Shown here: in pieces, positions 54,280 through 62,743 of the stretch
Numbering within the stretch: the stretch's first letter is position 1
How the letters are laid out: each line of letters opens with the position of its first letter
From: G963923955 sp963923955
GTDB taxonomy: Bacteria; Pseudomonadota; Gammaproteobacteria; Eutrophobiales; Eutrophobiaceae
Assembly: GCA_963923955.1 (NCBI GenBank)
Contig: OZ000552.1
Coordinates: forward strand, 1,612,001-1,676,000
Direction of reading: 5' to 3'
DNA: 64,000 bases
Notes under the pieces: model-generated
Seen by the model: only the letters and a program-made list of their open reading frames with translations
Told to the model about the DNA's origin: nothing
Database searches by the model: none
Position numbers and translations under genes: made by a program

Positions 54280-54684
54280 TTACAACACCGGCTCGATAAA
54301 GATCTTTACCGTCCCGCCACAGGCTAGGCCGACCTCCCAGGCCAGCTCATTGCTGACACCGAATTCAAGCAGCTTCGGTTGTTCATCCCGCATGACCTCC
54401 ATCGCCCCACTGATCACCGCGCCCTCAACGCAGCCTCCAGAGACGGAACCGACAAAGTTACCCTCTTCATCAACAACCAGCTGGCTACCACTTGGCCGCG
54501 GCGAAGAACCCCAAGTCTGTACGACCGTCGCCAGCGCAACCTTCCTGCCCTCACCAAGCCAGTCAGCCGCTACTTCCAAGACATCATCACTTGCCACAGC
54601 TTTTGTCCAAAGAAAAGAATGTAAAGGTGCATAATACGCAAGCCGACGAATGGCCGGGCATTGTTTTCTCGCCACCCAAATCAT
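54280..54684 (-). CDS. XdhC/CoxI N-terminal domain protein
   Basis: Up to 134 aa. The recognised part is ALATVVQTWGSSPRPSGSQL and FVGSVSGGCVEGAVI, then VGLACGGTVKIFIEPVL, the XdhC_CoxI N-terminal domain. The first 30 residues (WVARKQCPAIRRLAYYA) are atypical, so the true start may be internal. It is co-transcribed with the Rossmann-domain protein downstream. Confidence 0.83.
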   Translation of the reverse strand: MIWVARKQCPAIRRLAYYAPLHSFLWTKAVASDDVLEVAADWLGEGRKVALATVVQTWGSSPRPSGSQLVVDEEGNFVGSVSGGCVEGAVISGAMEVMRDEQPKLLEFGVSNELAWEVGLACGGTVKIFIEPVL

Positions 54685-54773
54685 TCTTCACCCTAGTCAG
54701 CACACAAGGGCTTGTCAATACAGGGGTAGGATTTAGGGCCGAGCTGGCCTATGGGGCGGTATATATTGTTTGA

Positions 54774-54823
54774 CTGGATTCCCGTCCCCGTTTTCACGGG
54801 GACAGGCTTGCGCAGGAATGACG
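54774..54823. repeat. Dispersed palindromic repeat
   Basis: CTGGATTCCCG, then a CCCCGTTTTCACGGGG hairpin, then CGCAGGAATGACG. It combines the two variants seen near 30.3 kb and 38.85 kb. It lies in the 310-base gap 54685-54994, which holds no other visible gene. Confidence 0.75.
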
Positions 54824-54994
54824 CTTGTTGACTGGGAGGCGAAAGGTAGAATAGATCTGTCTTGACGACATGAACATCGCTTAAAGTGCAAAGGGAATCT
54901 GCCTTTTCTCTTTGTCATAAAAGAGAAGCGGCCACTGACATACGCGGTCTATAATAAAGAATCTTTACCAACGCATTCTGTACTGAGAAATACG

Positions 54995-55759
54995 ATGGCG
55001 GTTGCACTGCACTATGAAAGCCTGGGTGAAGGCAGGCCGGTCATGATCCTGCATGGCCTGTTCGGCTCGGCGCGGAACTGGCAGGGCATCGCCAGGCAGC
55101 TGTGCACGGACTACCGGCTGCTCATGGTGGATCTGCGTAACCACGGCAACTCGCCGCATCACAACGAGACGGGTTATATGGCTATGGCCGCGGATATCCG
55201 GGCGCTGACGAAGACGCTGGACATAGAGCGGCTGGCGCTGCTGGGGCATAGCATGGGCGGCAAGGTAGCGATGCTGGTTGCCTTGAATTATCCGCGCCTG
55301 ATTGATCGGCTGATCGTTATGGACATCGCCCCCGTAAATTATGTCCGCGGCTTTGCCTCGCTCATTGATGCCATGCTCGCTGTGCCGCTGGCTAATATTG
55401 AAAATCGCAGTCAGGCGGCGCAAATATTGGCGCAGGATATTAAAGAGCCGGGCCTCAGGGCATTTCTGCTGCAAAACCTCATCCGTAAAGGCGATGGCTA
55501 TGTATGGCGTCTTAACCTGCCGGCGCTTAAAAAGGGGCTGCGGGAGATAGCGGATTTTCCCCGGCAGGATGGACAATACCCCGGCCAGGCCCTGTTCCTG
55601 GGCGGTGGGGATTCTGATTATCTCCTGCCTGAGCATCATGATGCTATCCATGCCCGGTTCCCCAGTGCCCGGATTGAGACCATTGCCCATGCCGGCCATT
55701 GGTTACATGCGGATCAGCCACAGCTGCTCATCAAGCATATCAGGCAGTTCATCGCTTAA
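54995..55759 (+). CDS. Alpha/beta-hydrolase, YbfF-like esterase
   Basis: A 254 aa esterase. The oxyanion region is VMILHGLFGSARNWQ, the nucleophile Ser lies in LLGHSMGGKVAM near 90, and the catalytic His in AHAGHWLHADQP near 235. LVVDLRNHGNSPH-type sequence (LMVDLRNHGNSPH) is characteristic of YbfF. It probably hydrolyses short acyl esters or acyl-CoA. The gene ends 68 bases before argG on the same strand. Confidence 0.87.
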   Translation: MAVALHYESLGEGRPVMILHGLFGSARNWQGIARQLCTDYRLLMVDLRNHGNSPHHNETGYMAMAADIRALTKTLDIERLALLGHSMGGKVAMLVALNYPRLIDRLIVMDIAPVNYVRGFASLIDAMLAVPLANIENRSQAAQILAQDIKEPGLRAFLLQNLIRKGDGYVWRLNLPALKKGLREIADFPRQDGQYPGQALFLGGGDSDYLLPEHHDAIHARFPSARIETIAHAGHWLHADQPQLLIKHIRQFIA

Positions 55760-55827
55760 CGCTACAGACCTTCACGGCGCCGCTCGCTGCGGTTACAATG
55801 TGCGCCTTTGTAACAAGCGCAAATATC

Positions 55828-57042
55828 ATGTCTGGACAAAACATCAACAAGGTCGTGCTCGCCTACTCCGGCGGCCTCGATACCTCGGTCATTCTCAAGT
55901 GGCTGCAGGACAAGTATCGCTGCGAAGTCGTTAGCTTCACGGCCGACATCGGCCAAGGCGAGGAGCTCGAATCGGCCCGGGCAAAGGCCAAGGATATGGG
56001 TATCAAGGCAATCTATGTTGATGACCTTAGAGAAGAATATGTGCGCGACTTTGTCTTTCCCATGTTCCGCGCCAATGCGATCTATGAAGGCGAGTATCTC
56101 CTCGGCACCGCCATTGCGCGCCCGCTGATTGCCAAGCGCTTGATCGAGATTGCGCAAAAAACCGGCGCCGATGCCATCGCCCACGGCGCAACCGGCAAGG
56201 GCAATGATCAGGTGCGCTTCGAGTTGGGGGCCTATGCCTTAAAACCGGACATCAAAATCATTGCTCCCTGGCGTGAGTGGGATTTGAATTCGCGGGAGAA
56301 GCTGCTGGCCTATGCTGCGCAACACGGCATTTCGATAGCAGGCAAGCGAGGTGCGGCCTCGCCTTATTCAATGGATGCCAATCTCTTGCACATATCCTAT
56401 GAGGGCGGCGAGCTGGAAGAGCCCTGGTGTGCGCCGGAGGAGGCCATGTGGCTGTGGTCGGTCTCGCCGGAGCAAGCACCGGATGAACCGGAGATGATTA
56501 CGATCGAATTTTCCGCGGGCGATGCGACCTCCATCAACGGCGAGGCCATGTCTCCGGCCGCGTTATTAACAAGATTGAACCAACTGGGCGGCAGGCACGG
56601 CATCGGCCGCGTTGACATGGTTGAAAACCGCTATGTCGGCATGAAATCCCGCGGCTGCTATGAAACCCCCGGCGGCACGATCCTGCTGAAGGCACATCGG
56701 GGCATTGAGTCGCTTACCCTAGACCGGGAAATGGCGCACCTGAAAGATGAACTGATGCCGCGCTATGCCCGGCTTATTTATAACGGTTACTGGTGGAGTC
56801 CGGAAAGGCAGGCCCTGCAGAGCCTGATTGACGAGACGCAACGGAAAGTCAACGGCACGGTGCGCCTGAAACTGTATAAGGGCAATGTGATCTTGAGCGG
56901 CAGAAGATCGAAGAACGACAGCCTGTTTGATAAGGACATCGCCACCTTTGAAGATGATGCCGGTGCCTATAGCCAAAAAGATGCGGAAGGCTTTATCAAG
57001 CTCAACGCCTTGCGGTTACGAGTGCAAAATACAAAGCAGTAA
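55828..57042 (+). CDS. argG: Argininosuccinate synthase
   Basis: Joins citrulline and aspartate with ATP in arginine synthesis. The N-terminal ATP site is VVLAYSGGLDTSVILKWL, with IGQGEELESARAKA next. AHGATGKGNDQVRFELGAYAL near residue 115 and YVGMKSRGCYETPGGTIL near 270 are conserved. The start at 55828 gives 404 aa, the normal length. Confidence 0.96.
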   Translation: MSGQNINKVVLAYSGGLDTSVILKWLQDKYRCEVVSFTADIGQGEELESARAKAKDMGIKAIYVDDLREEYVRDFVFPMFRANAIYEGEYLLGTAIARPLIAKRLIEIAQKTGADAIAHGATGKGNDQVRFELGAYALKPDIKIIAPWREWDLNSREKLLAYAAQHGISIAGKRGAASPYSMDANLLHISYEGGELEEPWCAPEEAMWLWSVSPEQAPDEPEMITIEFSAGDATSINGEAMSPAALLTRLNQLGGRHGIGRVDMVENRYVGMKSRGCYETPGGTILLKAHRGIESLTLDREMAHLKDELMPRYARLIYNGYWWSPERQALQSLIDETQRKVNGTVRLKLYKGNVILSGRRSKNDSLFDKDIATFEDDAGAYSQKDAEGFIKLNALRLRVQNTKQ

Positions 57043-57148
57043 GTACGCAGAGGCGGAACCACAAAGGGCATTTGCGCTGCGCGGAGAATGGGTGAAACTT
57101 TCCAAACCCTGCCTACCTGTACGTTCAGGACTTGTCATAAGGATCAAG

Positions 57149-57778
57149 CTAATTCGCTGCGCCGAACTTCCTCTTTATCCAATAATCCGCACTGATATAT
57201 TTTCCGCCGCCCAAGAAAAACAAGGCCAGCAACATCACGAAATAGGTTGACGCCCATTCAATGCCATTATTCGACATCACAAAACTGCCATATTCGCTCA
57301 GCCAGTCATAGTTGCCATGTTCCTGTAATAGCGATTTTGCGCGCATGAGCCTGTCAAGTGCAGCTTCTGCGTGTGCAGGTGGCCAGGGACTCTGCAGATC
57401 ATAGATCGCCTGCCAGCCATTATGCCAATGCACGGTGGTGGCAGCAACAAGCATGGTCACCATCAAGGGTATGCAGATCCAGCGTGTCGCCAGACCCAGT
57501 GCCAGCAATATCGCCCCGATATATTCCGCCCCCCAGGCCAGATAAGCCATCAGCTCAGGAAGGGGCAAGCCAAGCCCCCATTCTTTATTGCCAAACCACC
57601 GGATCGTTGAATCCAAAGAGCTGTTCTCAGCAAAGGGATTCCATTTGTTTTGCCCGGCGATAAAAAAGACAGGCACGAGATAAAGTCGCAGTAATAATGG
57701 ACCCAGGAAATCTACGCTGGTACGTACCTTATCCAGAATGTTTTGTGCGCTATTCGCCAGTGCAATAATTGTGGCCAT
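57149..57778 (-). CDS. DoxX-family membrane protein of the RiPP operon (HvfD-like)
   Basis: A 209 aa inner-membrane protein with four helices (LLLRLYLVPVFFIAGQNKW; WGAEYIGAILLALGLATRW). It starts at 57778, with AGAGGG seven bases upstream. DoxX proteins are the fourth member of many bufferin/oxazolin operons. It follows the hvfC-like gene by about 65 bases. Its role there is not established. Confidence 0.83.
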   Translation of the reverse strand: MATIIALANSAQNILDKVRTSVDFLGPLLLRLYLVPVFFIAGQNKWNPFAENSSLDSTIRWFGNKEWGLGLPLPELMAYLAWGAEYIGAILLALGLATRWICIPLMVTMLVAATTVHWHNGWQAIYDLQSPWPPAHAEAALDRLMRAKSLLQEHGNYDWLSEYGSFVMSNNGIEWASTYFVMLLALFFLGGGKYISADYWIKRKFGAAN

Positions 57779-57843
57779 GCTGTGCCCTCTTTTTATGTTC
57801 GTTGCTTGCGTCAAGGAATTGCTTGTTTTTTCGCGTATAACTG

Positions 57844-58617
57844 TTACGGCTTGTATGTGCCGAGTACGATGTCTTTGCCGTGCATGGCCTTTAGTGTGTC
57901 CAGGCCGCCATCGATCACAAGCTCTGTGTTGGGATGGTGCAACTCTTCGGCAATGCGAGACAACAATTCACGGCCTGTTTCCATCTTGTCTTGTTGTATC
58001 AATTCGACAAGGCGCGCGGCAACCGGGTTGAGCTCCATGAAGCCGATCTCATCTTCCCGGTCGCGATAGATGATCAGATAAACAGGCTGCTTTTCCGTCT
58101 GTATCGGTAGATAATCCGGGCTGATGCGGTGCACGGCAAATTGATAGACAAGCGGCCAGGCAAGCGGGCTTAGCACCGGCACACCTGCCAGTAGATCGCC
58201 ATGCTCTTCAAGCCCGGCCATATCAATCTCCCGCGTGTCTAAACTCAAGGCCAGTTCCACCCATTCATAATGCGCCAGTTCTGCCATGAACGGATAGTCA
58301 TCGGCAGCATCTCGTTCGGTTTGCAGGTATTGCAGAAACTCCTGCGGCATCTTGGGAAAGAGTGGCGTATGCGCCCGATGCCTGGCAAAATAATCTCGCA
58401 GCATCGCATGCCAATGATCATCAGCGCTGATCTTGCGCAGGACGGGAAAGCTATTCGCAATGAAACTCTCTACATTGCGATAGAACAGCTCTCGATAGAT
58501 CTGCATACGCCGGTCTTCAATATCATCCGGCGCCGGGGCATGGTCCGGGTCACGCAGATGCCGGGCGAAGGCGTACTGAATGGCGCGTAAAGGGCTATCC
58601 GTGCCGGCGGTATTCAT
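57844..58617 (-). CDS. RiPP partner protein, DUF2063 family (HvfC/BufC-like)
   Basis: A protein of about 257 aa that delivers the precursor to the MNIO enzyme. The N-terminal DUF2063 domain has IYRELFYRNVESFIANSFPV and AHYEWVELAL near 140. The start is placed at 58617 (MNTAGTDSPL), overlapping the MNIO gene by 23 bases, although the frame is open to 58635. Identity is supported by its order between the DUF692 and DoxX genes. Confidence 0.87.
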   Translation of the reverse strand: MNTAGTDSPLRAIQYAFARHLRDPDHAPAPDDIEDRRMQIYRELFYRNVESFIANSFPVLRKISADDHWHAMLRDYFARHRAHTPLFPKMPQEFLQYLQTERDAADDYPFMAELAHYEWVELALSLDTREIDMAGLEEHGDLLAGVPVLSPLAWPLVYQFAVHRISPDYLPIQTEKQPVYLIIYRDREDEIGFMELNPVAARLVELIQQDKMETGRELLSRIAEELHHPNTELVIDGGLDTLKAMHGKDIVLGTYKP

Positions 58618-59464
58618 CGTCAACACGGCTGCCATATTGTTCCTGCAGGTTCCGGATCTGCTCCACTTCTTTTAATAAATCCGGCACGGGCGGAATATTA
58701 AAATCCCGCTCCAGCAGGGTCGGGAAGACGCCGAAGTGTTCATAGGCCGTGGCTAACAGCTCCCATACCGGTGCGATGACCTCAGTGCCGTGAGTATCGA
58801 CACGCAGGTCTTCCGCCTCATCATAGTGGCCGGCGATATGTCCGTAGGCGATCCTGTCCGCAGGCAGGGACTTCAAAAACGACTCGGCATCATAACGATG
58901 ATTGATGCTGTTCACATAAATATTGTTGATGTCTAACAGCAGACCACAGTCCGCCGCCTCCAGCACCTCGTTGATAAAATCTATTTCGTCCATCTCCTGG
59001 CCGGGCGCGGCATAGTAAGAGACATTCTCTATCACCAGCCGGCGCTCCAGAATGTCCTGCACCCGCCGTATGCGCGCAGCCACATAGTTGACGGCTTCCT
59101 CAGTAAAGGGGATCGGCATCAGGTCATAGAGATGACCATCATCCGCGCAATAGCTTAAGTGCTCGCTGTAAGTGCGGATGCTAAAGGTATCGAGGAATTG
59201 TTTAACGCGGCGAATAAAGGCCTCATCGAGTGCGGCCGGGCCGCCGATGTTTAAGGAAAGCCCGTGACAGGTAAGGGGTACCTTTTCGCTAAGTACATGA
59301 AATTGGCGCCCAAATCTTCCGCCCACATCAATCCAGTTCTCAGGTGCCACCTCCATAAAGTCTATCTGCCCAGGCAGGGCTTGCTCGGCAAGCGCGCCAA
59401 TAAAGGCGCGCCGCAGACCTAAGCCCGCACCCTGTACCGGGTAGTGCCTGGACATGATAGACAT
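58595..59464 (-). CDS. MNIO (DUF692) RiPP-modifying oxidase (HvfB/BufB-like)
   Basis: A multinuclear non-heme iron oxidase of 289 aa. DUF692 hallmarks are VQGAGLGLRRAF at the start, FMEVAPENWIDVGG, TYSEHLSYC near 95, LLLDINNIYVNSINH near 175 and AYGHIAGHYDEAE near 205, supplying His, Asp and Glu iron ligands. Characterised relatives convert Cys in EGKCG motifs to oxazolone/thioamide groups that bind copper. The precursor with four such motifs lies directly upstream. Confidence 0.93.
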   Translation of the reverse strand: MSIMSRHYPVQGAGLGLRRAFIGALAEQALPGQIDFMEVAPENWIDVGGRFGRQFHVLSEKVPLTCHGLSLNIGGPAALDEAFIRRVKQFLDTFSIRTYSEHLSYCADDGHLYDLMPIPFTEEAVNYVAARIRRVQDILERRLVIENVSYYAAPGQEMDEIDFINEVLEAADCGLLLDINNIYVNSINHRYDAESFLKSLPADRIAYGHIAGHYDEAEDLRVDTHGTEVIAPVWELLATAYEHFGVFPTLLERDFNIPPVPDLLKEVEQIRNLQEQYGSRVDDEYRRHG

Positions 59465-59518
59465 AAAAATGCCGCTACCGGCCTAGTGCCTTTCTCCGCA
59501 CTGGCCTTCGCCGCATTT

Positions 59519-59857
59519 TCATTCAGCCTTCTTATCTTCGGCCTTGTCGCCCTCTCCACATTTCCCTTCACCACATTTTCCCTCAGCCTTCTTGCCCTCT
59601 CCACATTTTCCTTCACCGCACTTGCCTTCAGCCTTCTTGCCTTCGGCTTTTTCCTCAGCGTTGCCTTCGGCCTTTTCTTCGGCTTTGCCTTCGGCTTTTT
59701 CCTCAGCGTGGGCACCGGCGAGCATATAACCGCCGGATAATTCCGTCATGCTAAACGGGTTTTCCTCCGCGCTCACAAGCGGGCTTGCCGCCAAGGAAAC
59801 GGCAAAGCCTGCACCGATGGCGACTGCTAGGGGTTTACGTGTTGCTTTATTTGACAT
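59519..59857 (-). CDS. Oxazolin/bufferin precursor peptide with four EGKCG motifs (HvfA-like)
   Basis: A 112 aa secreted precursor. The signal peptide (KPLAVAIGAGFAVSLAASPL) is followed by a short SMTELSGGYMLAGAHA segment, a Lys/Glu/Ala-rich repeat (EEKAEGKAEEKAEG) and a C-terminal core with EGKCGEGKCG twice, ending in DKAEDKKAE. The four Cys are the expected modification sites for the DUF692 enzyme. AGGAGG lies seven bases before the ATG. Known relatives sequester copper in the periplasm; the same role here is inferred. Confidence 0.92.
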   Translation of the reverse strand: MSNKATRKPLAVAIGAGFAVSLAASPLVSAEENPFSMTELSGGYMLAGAHAEEKAEGKAEEKAEGNAEEKAEGKKAEGKCGEGKCGEGKKAEGKCGEGKCGEGDKAEDKKAE

Positions 59858-59920
59858 CAGAGAATCCTCCTGAACTATTTTTTACTAGGAAACAGCCCTT
59901 AATCGGGCCGGGTTTTCCTG

Positions 59921-59949
59921 ATTATCGCTCTTAGATCTCACAGGTGCAA
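59921..59949 (-). promoter_or_regulatory. Promoter of the oxazolin/bufferin operon
   Basis: On the minus strand TTGCAC (59949-59944) is followed after exactly 17 bases by GATAAT (59926-59921), close to sigma-70 consensus. It is about 65 bases upstream of the precursor ATG. No additional operator was recognised. Confidence 0.65.
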
Positions 59950-60067
59950 GCATTAAATTTCCCTTGGCAGGTAGTAAATCCCGTGGATTGGCAGATCTAG
60001 GGAAAGTTTTTTTATAGCGCCACCACAGCCATAAAGCGCCCAGCCAATGGCACCCGGCCTGCGCCCC

Positions 60068-61552
60068 CTAAGGGCGCAGCTGCGGGAACAGGATCACATC
60101 GCGTATGGAAGGCGAATTGGTAAGCAACATGACCAGGCGGTCAATGCCGATTCCCTCCCCGGCCGCCGGCGGCATCCCATATTCCAGGGCGGTGATATAG
60201 TCTTGATCAAAATGCATCGCCTCGTCATTGCCGGCCTCCTTCTCTGCGGCCTGTTTGCGGAATCTGCGCGCCTGCTCTTTCGGGTCGTTCAACTCAGAAA
60301 AGCCATTGGCCAACTCACGTCCGCCGATAAAAAGTTCAAAGCGATCGGTCACAAAGGGATCGGCCTCATTGCTGCGGGCCAGCGGCGAGACTTCCGCGGG
60401 ATAGCCGGTGATAAAGGTCGGCTCGATCAAGCTGGGCTCCACCGTCTTCTCGAAGATCTCCAGCTGGATCTTGCCCGGACCATCGCTTTCTTTTAAGTGA
60501 ATCCCCAGCGCCTGCGCCAGTCTGCGGCCGGCCTTTAGATCCATCAAGTCGGCCTTGCTTACCCCGGGGTTATGTTCCAGGATGGCATCAAGCAGCGTCA
60601 TTCTCTTAAAGGCGCGGCCGACATCATACTCATGCTCCTGATAGACAATTTTTGTGCCACCGGTGAGCGCCTGCACCAGGGCGCGCAGCAGATCTTCGCT
60701 CATGTCCATCAGGTCGCTGAAATCCGCATAGGCCTGATAAAACTCCAACATGGTAAACTCTGGATTGTGCTGCGGCGACAAGCCTTCGTTTCTGAAACTG
60801 CGATTGATCTCAAACACCTTTTCCAGCCCGCCCACGAGCAGTCTTTTCAGATGCAGCTCCGGCGCGATACGCAGGTATAGCTGCATATCCAGGGCCTTGT
60901 GCCGGGTCACAAAAGGGCGGGCGGCAGCACCGCCGGGGATGGTGTGCATCATCGGGGTTTCGACTTCGATAAAACCCTCGCCTTTTAAGTAGGCACGGAT
61001 GAACTCGATCACACGGGAGCGCATGACGAAGCGTTGCCGTGTCGCCTCGTTCATGATCAAGTCAAGATAGCGCCGGCGATACTTTGTTTCCTGATCGGAC
61101 AGGCCGTGAAACTTCTCCGGCAGCGGGCGCAGGGATTTTGTCAATAGATGCAGCGCCTCCACCTCCACGCTCAATTCCCCCTTGTTGGTCAGCATCAGCA
61201 GCCCCGCAGCGCCGACAATATCGCCTGTGTCCCAATGCGTAAAATCCGCATAAGCACCTTCCGCCAGATTGTCGCGCCTTACATAGAGCTGAATGCGCCC
61301 GGATATATCTTGTAAGTGGGCAAAGGATGCCTTGCCCATGATCCGGCGGCTCATCATCCTCCCCGCCACCTTGACGCGGACGGCCTGCGCCGCCAGTGAT
61401 TCCTTGTCTTCCTGTCCGTATTGTCCGTGCAGCTCGCCCGCCAGAGAATCACGCCTGAAGCGGTTTGGATAGGCCCGGCCGGAGGCTCGCAGCTTATCCA
61501 GTTTCTCGCGGCGCTGGGCGATCAGCGGATTGTCGTCTTTTCCCTTGGTCAT
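60068..61552 (-). CDS. lysS: Lysyl-tRNA synthetase, class II
   Basis: Charges tRNA-Lys. The 494 aa chain has an N-terminal anticodon-binding OB fold (VKVAGRMMSRRIMGKASF), motif 2 FRNEGLSPQHNPEFTMLEFY near residue 255 and motif 3 GEGIGIDRLVMLLTNSPSIR at the end. It lies 20 bases downstream of prfB, the same order as in E. coli. Confidence 0.97.
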   Translation of the reverse strand: MTKGKDDNPLIAQRREKLDKLRASGRAYPNRFRRDSLAGELHGQYGQEDKESLAAQAVRVKVAGRMMSRRIMGKASFAHLQDISGRIQLYVRRDNLAEGAYADFTHWDTGDIVGAAGLLMLTNKGELSVEVEALHLLTKSLRPLPEKFHGLSDQETKYRRRYLDLIMNEATRQRFVMRSRVIEFIRAYLKGEGFIEVETPMMHTIPGGAAARPFVTRHKALDMQLYLRIAPELHLKRLLVGGLEKVFEINRSFRNEGLSPQHNPEFTMLEFYQAYADFSDLMDMSEDLLRALVQALTGGTKIVYQEHEYDVGRAFKRMTLLDAILEHNPGVSKADLMDLKAGRRLAQALGIHLKESDGPGKIQLEIFEKTVEPSLIEPTFITGYPAEVSPLARSNEADPFVTDRFELFIGGRELANGFSELNDPKEQARRFRKQAAEKEAGNDEAMHFDQDYITALEYGMPPAAGEGIGIDRLVMLLTNSPSIRDVILFPQLRP

Positions 61553-61572
61553 TTTTCTCTTTTATAAACGGG

Positions 61573-62668
61573 CTAGACACCGGCCTTCAGGCTGGCTTCC
61601 ATAAACCTATCTAGGCCGCCGTCCAATACCGCCTGGGTATTTGTCATTTCGACATTGGTGCGCAAGTCCTTGATGCGCGATTGATCCAGCACATAAGAGC
61701 GGATCTGGCTGCCCCAGCCAATGTCGGATTTGGCATCTTCTAAGACCTGCATCTCGGCCCTGCGCCTTTGCATTTCCAGCTCATACAACCGGGCGCGCAA
61801 CTGTTTCATCGCCTGCTCCCGGTTCTTGTGCTGCGAGCGATCACTCTGACACTGCACGACAATGCCGCTGGGAATGTGCGTCAGCCGGACTGCGGAATCG
61901 GTCTTGTTGACATGCTGCCCGCCGGCGCCGCTGGCGCGATAGGTATCGGTGCGAATATCAGCCGGGTTCAAGTCAATTTCAATATTGTCATCCAGCTCCG
62001 GCGAGATAAACACCGAGGCAAAGGAGGTGTGGCGTCGATTGCCGGAATCAAAGGGCGATTTCCTCACCAGCCGATGCACACCCGTCTCGGTTCGCAACCA
62101 GCCATAGGCATATTCACCCTGAAAAGCGATGGATGCGCTTTTTATCCCCGCCACCTCCCCGGGCGAGACCTCGATCAGCTCGGTGCTGAAAGCATGCCGC
62201 TCGCCCCAGCGCAGATACATCCGCAACAGCATCTCGGCCCAATCCTGCGCCTCCGTGCCGCCGGAACCGGCCTGAATATCCAAAAAGGCATTGTTGGCAT
62301 CCATTTCCCCGCCGAACATACGCCGGAATTCAAGCGCGGCCAACTGCTTCTCCAGTGCCTCCAGATCAGCGGCGATGGCATCAGTAGTGCCGACATCATT
62401 CTCTTCCTTTGCCAGCGCCAGCAACTCTTCCGCATCGCTCAAGCCTGATGATAACTGCGCGATGCCGCCGACCACCTGCTGCAAGGCGGCCCGCTCTTTG
62501 CCCAAAGACCGGGCAAGCGCCTGATCGTCCCAGACGGCGGGGTCTTCCAGCTCCCGGCTTAGCTCTAACAGGCGTTCCGACTTGCGCTCATAATCAAAGA
62601 TACCCCCTGAGGGCCTCGATACGTCCCCTTAGATCTTTGATGTGTGTAATGAGTGCGGTGAGTTCCAT
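61573..62668 (-). CDS. prfB: Peptide chain release factor 2, with programmed +1 frameshift
   Basis: Terminates translation at UGA and UAA. The first 25 codons start at ATG 62668 and end in CTT TGA (62599-62594). The internal Shine-Dalgarno AGGGGG lies three bases before CTT (62608-62603). A +1 shift on CTT gives DYERKSERLLELS and the rest of RF2 to 61573. The GGQ loop is in YRASGAGGQHVNKTDSAVR and the SPF motif is in KSPFDSGNR. This is the conserved autoregulatory arrangement. Confidence 0.96.
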
Positions 62669-62743
62669 CGTGTTTCTTGTGATTAAAAAAAGTAGGCGGC
62701 ATTCTACACCATCACGCACCGGGGGCACAAAACCATGAATGAA

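Noticed and set aside
59444..59740. Hydrophobic Phe/Leu-rich frame on the plus strand opposite the RiPP precursor
   Set aside because: It is the complement of Lys/Glu/Ala repeats and would be a membrane protein only by composition; the precursor on the other strand has an ideal ribosome site, signal peptide and operon context.
62594..62668. Premature TGA at codon 26 of prfB as a sign of a pseudogene
   Set aside because: AGGGGG, CTT and TGA are arranged exactly as in the conserved autoregulatory frameshift of release factor 2.
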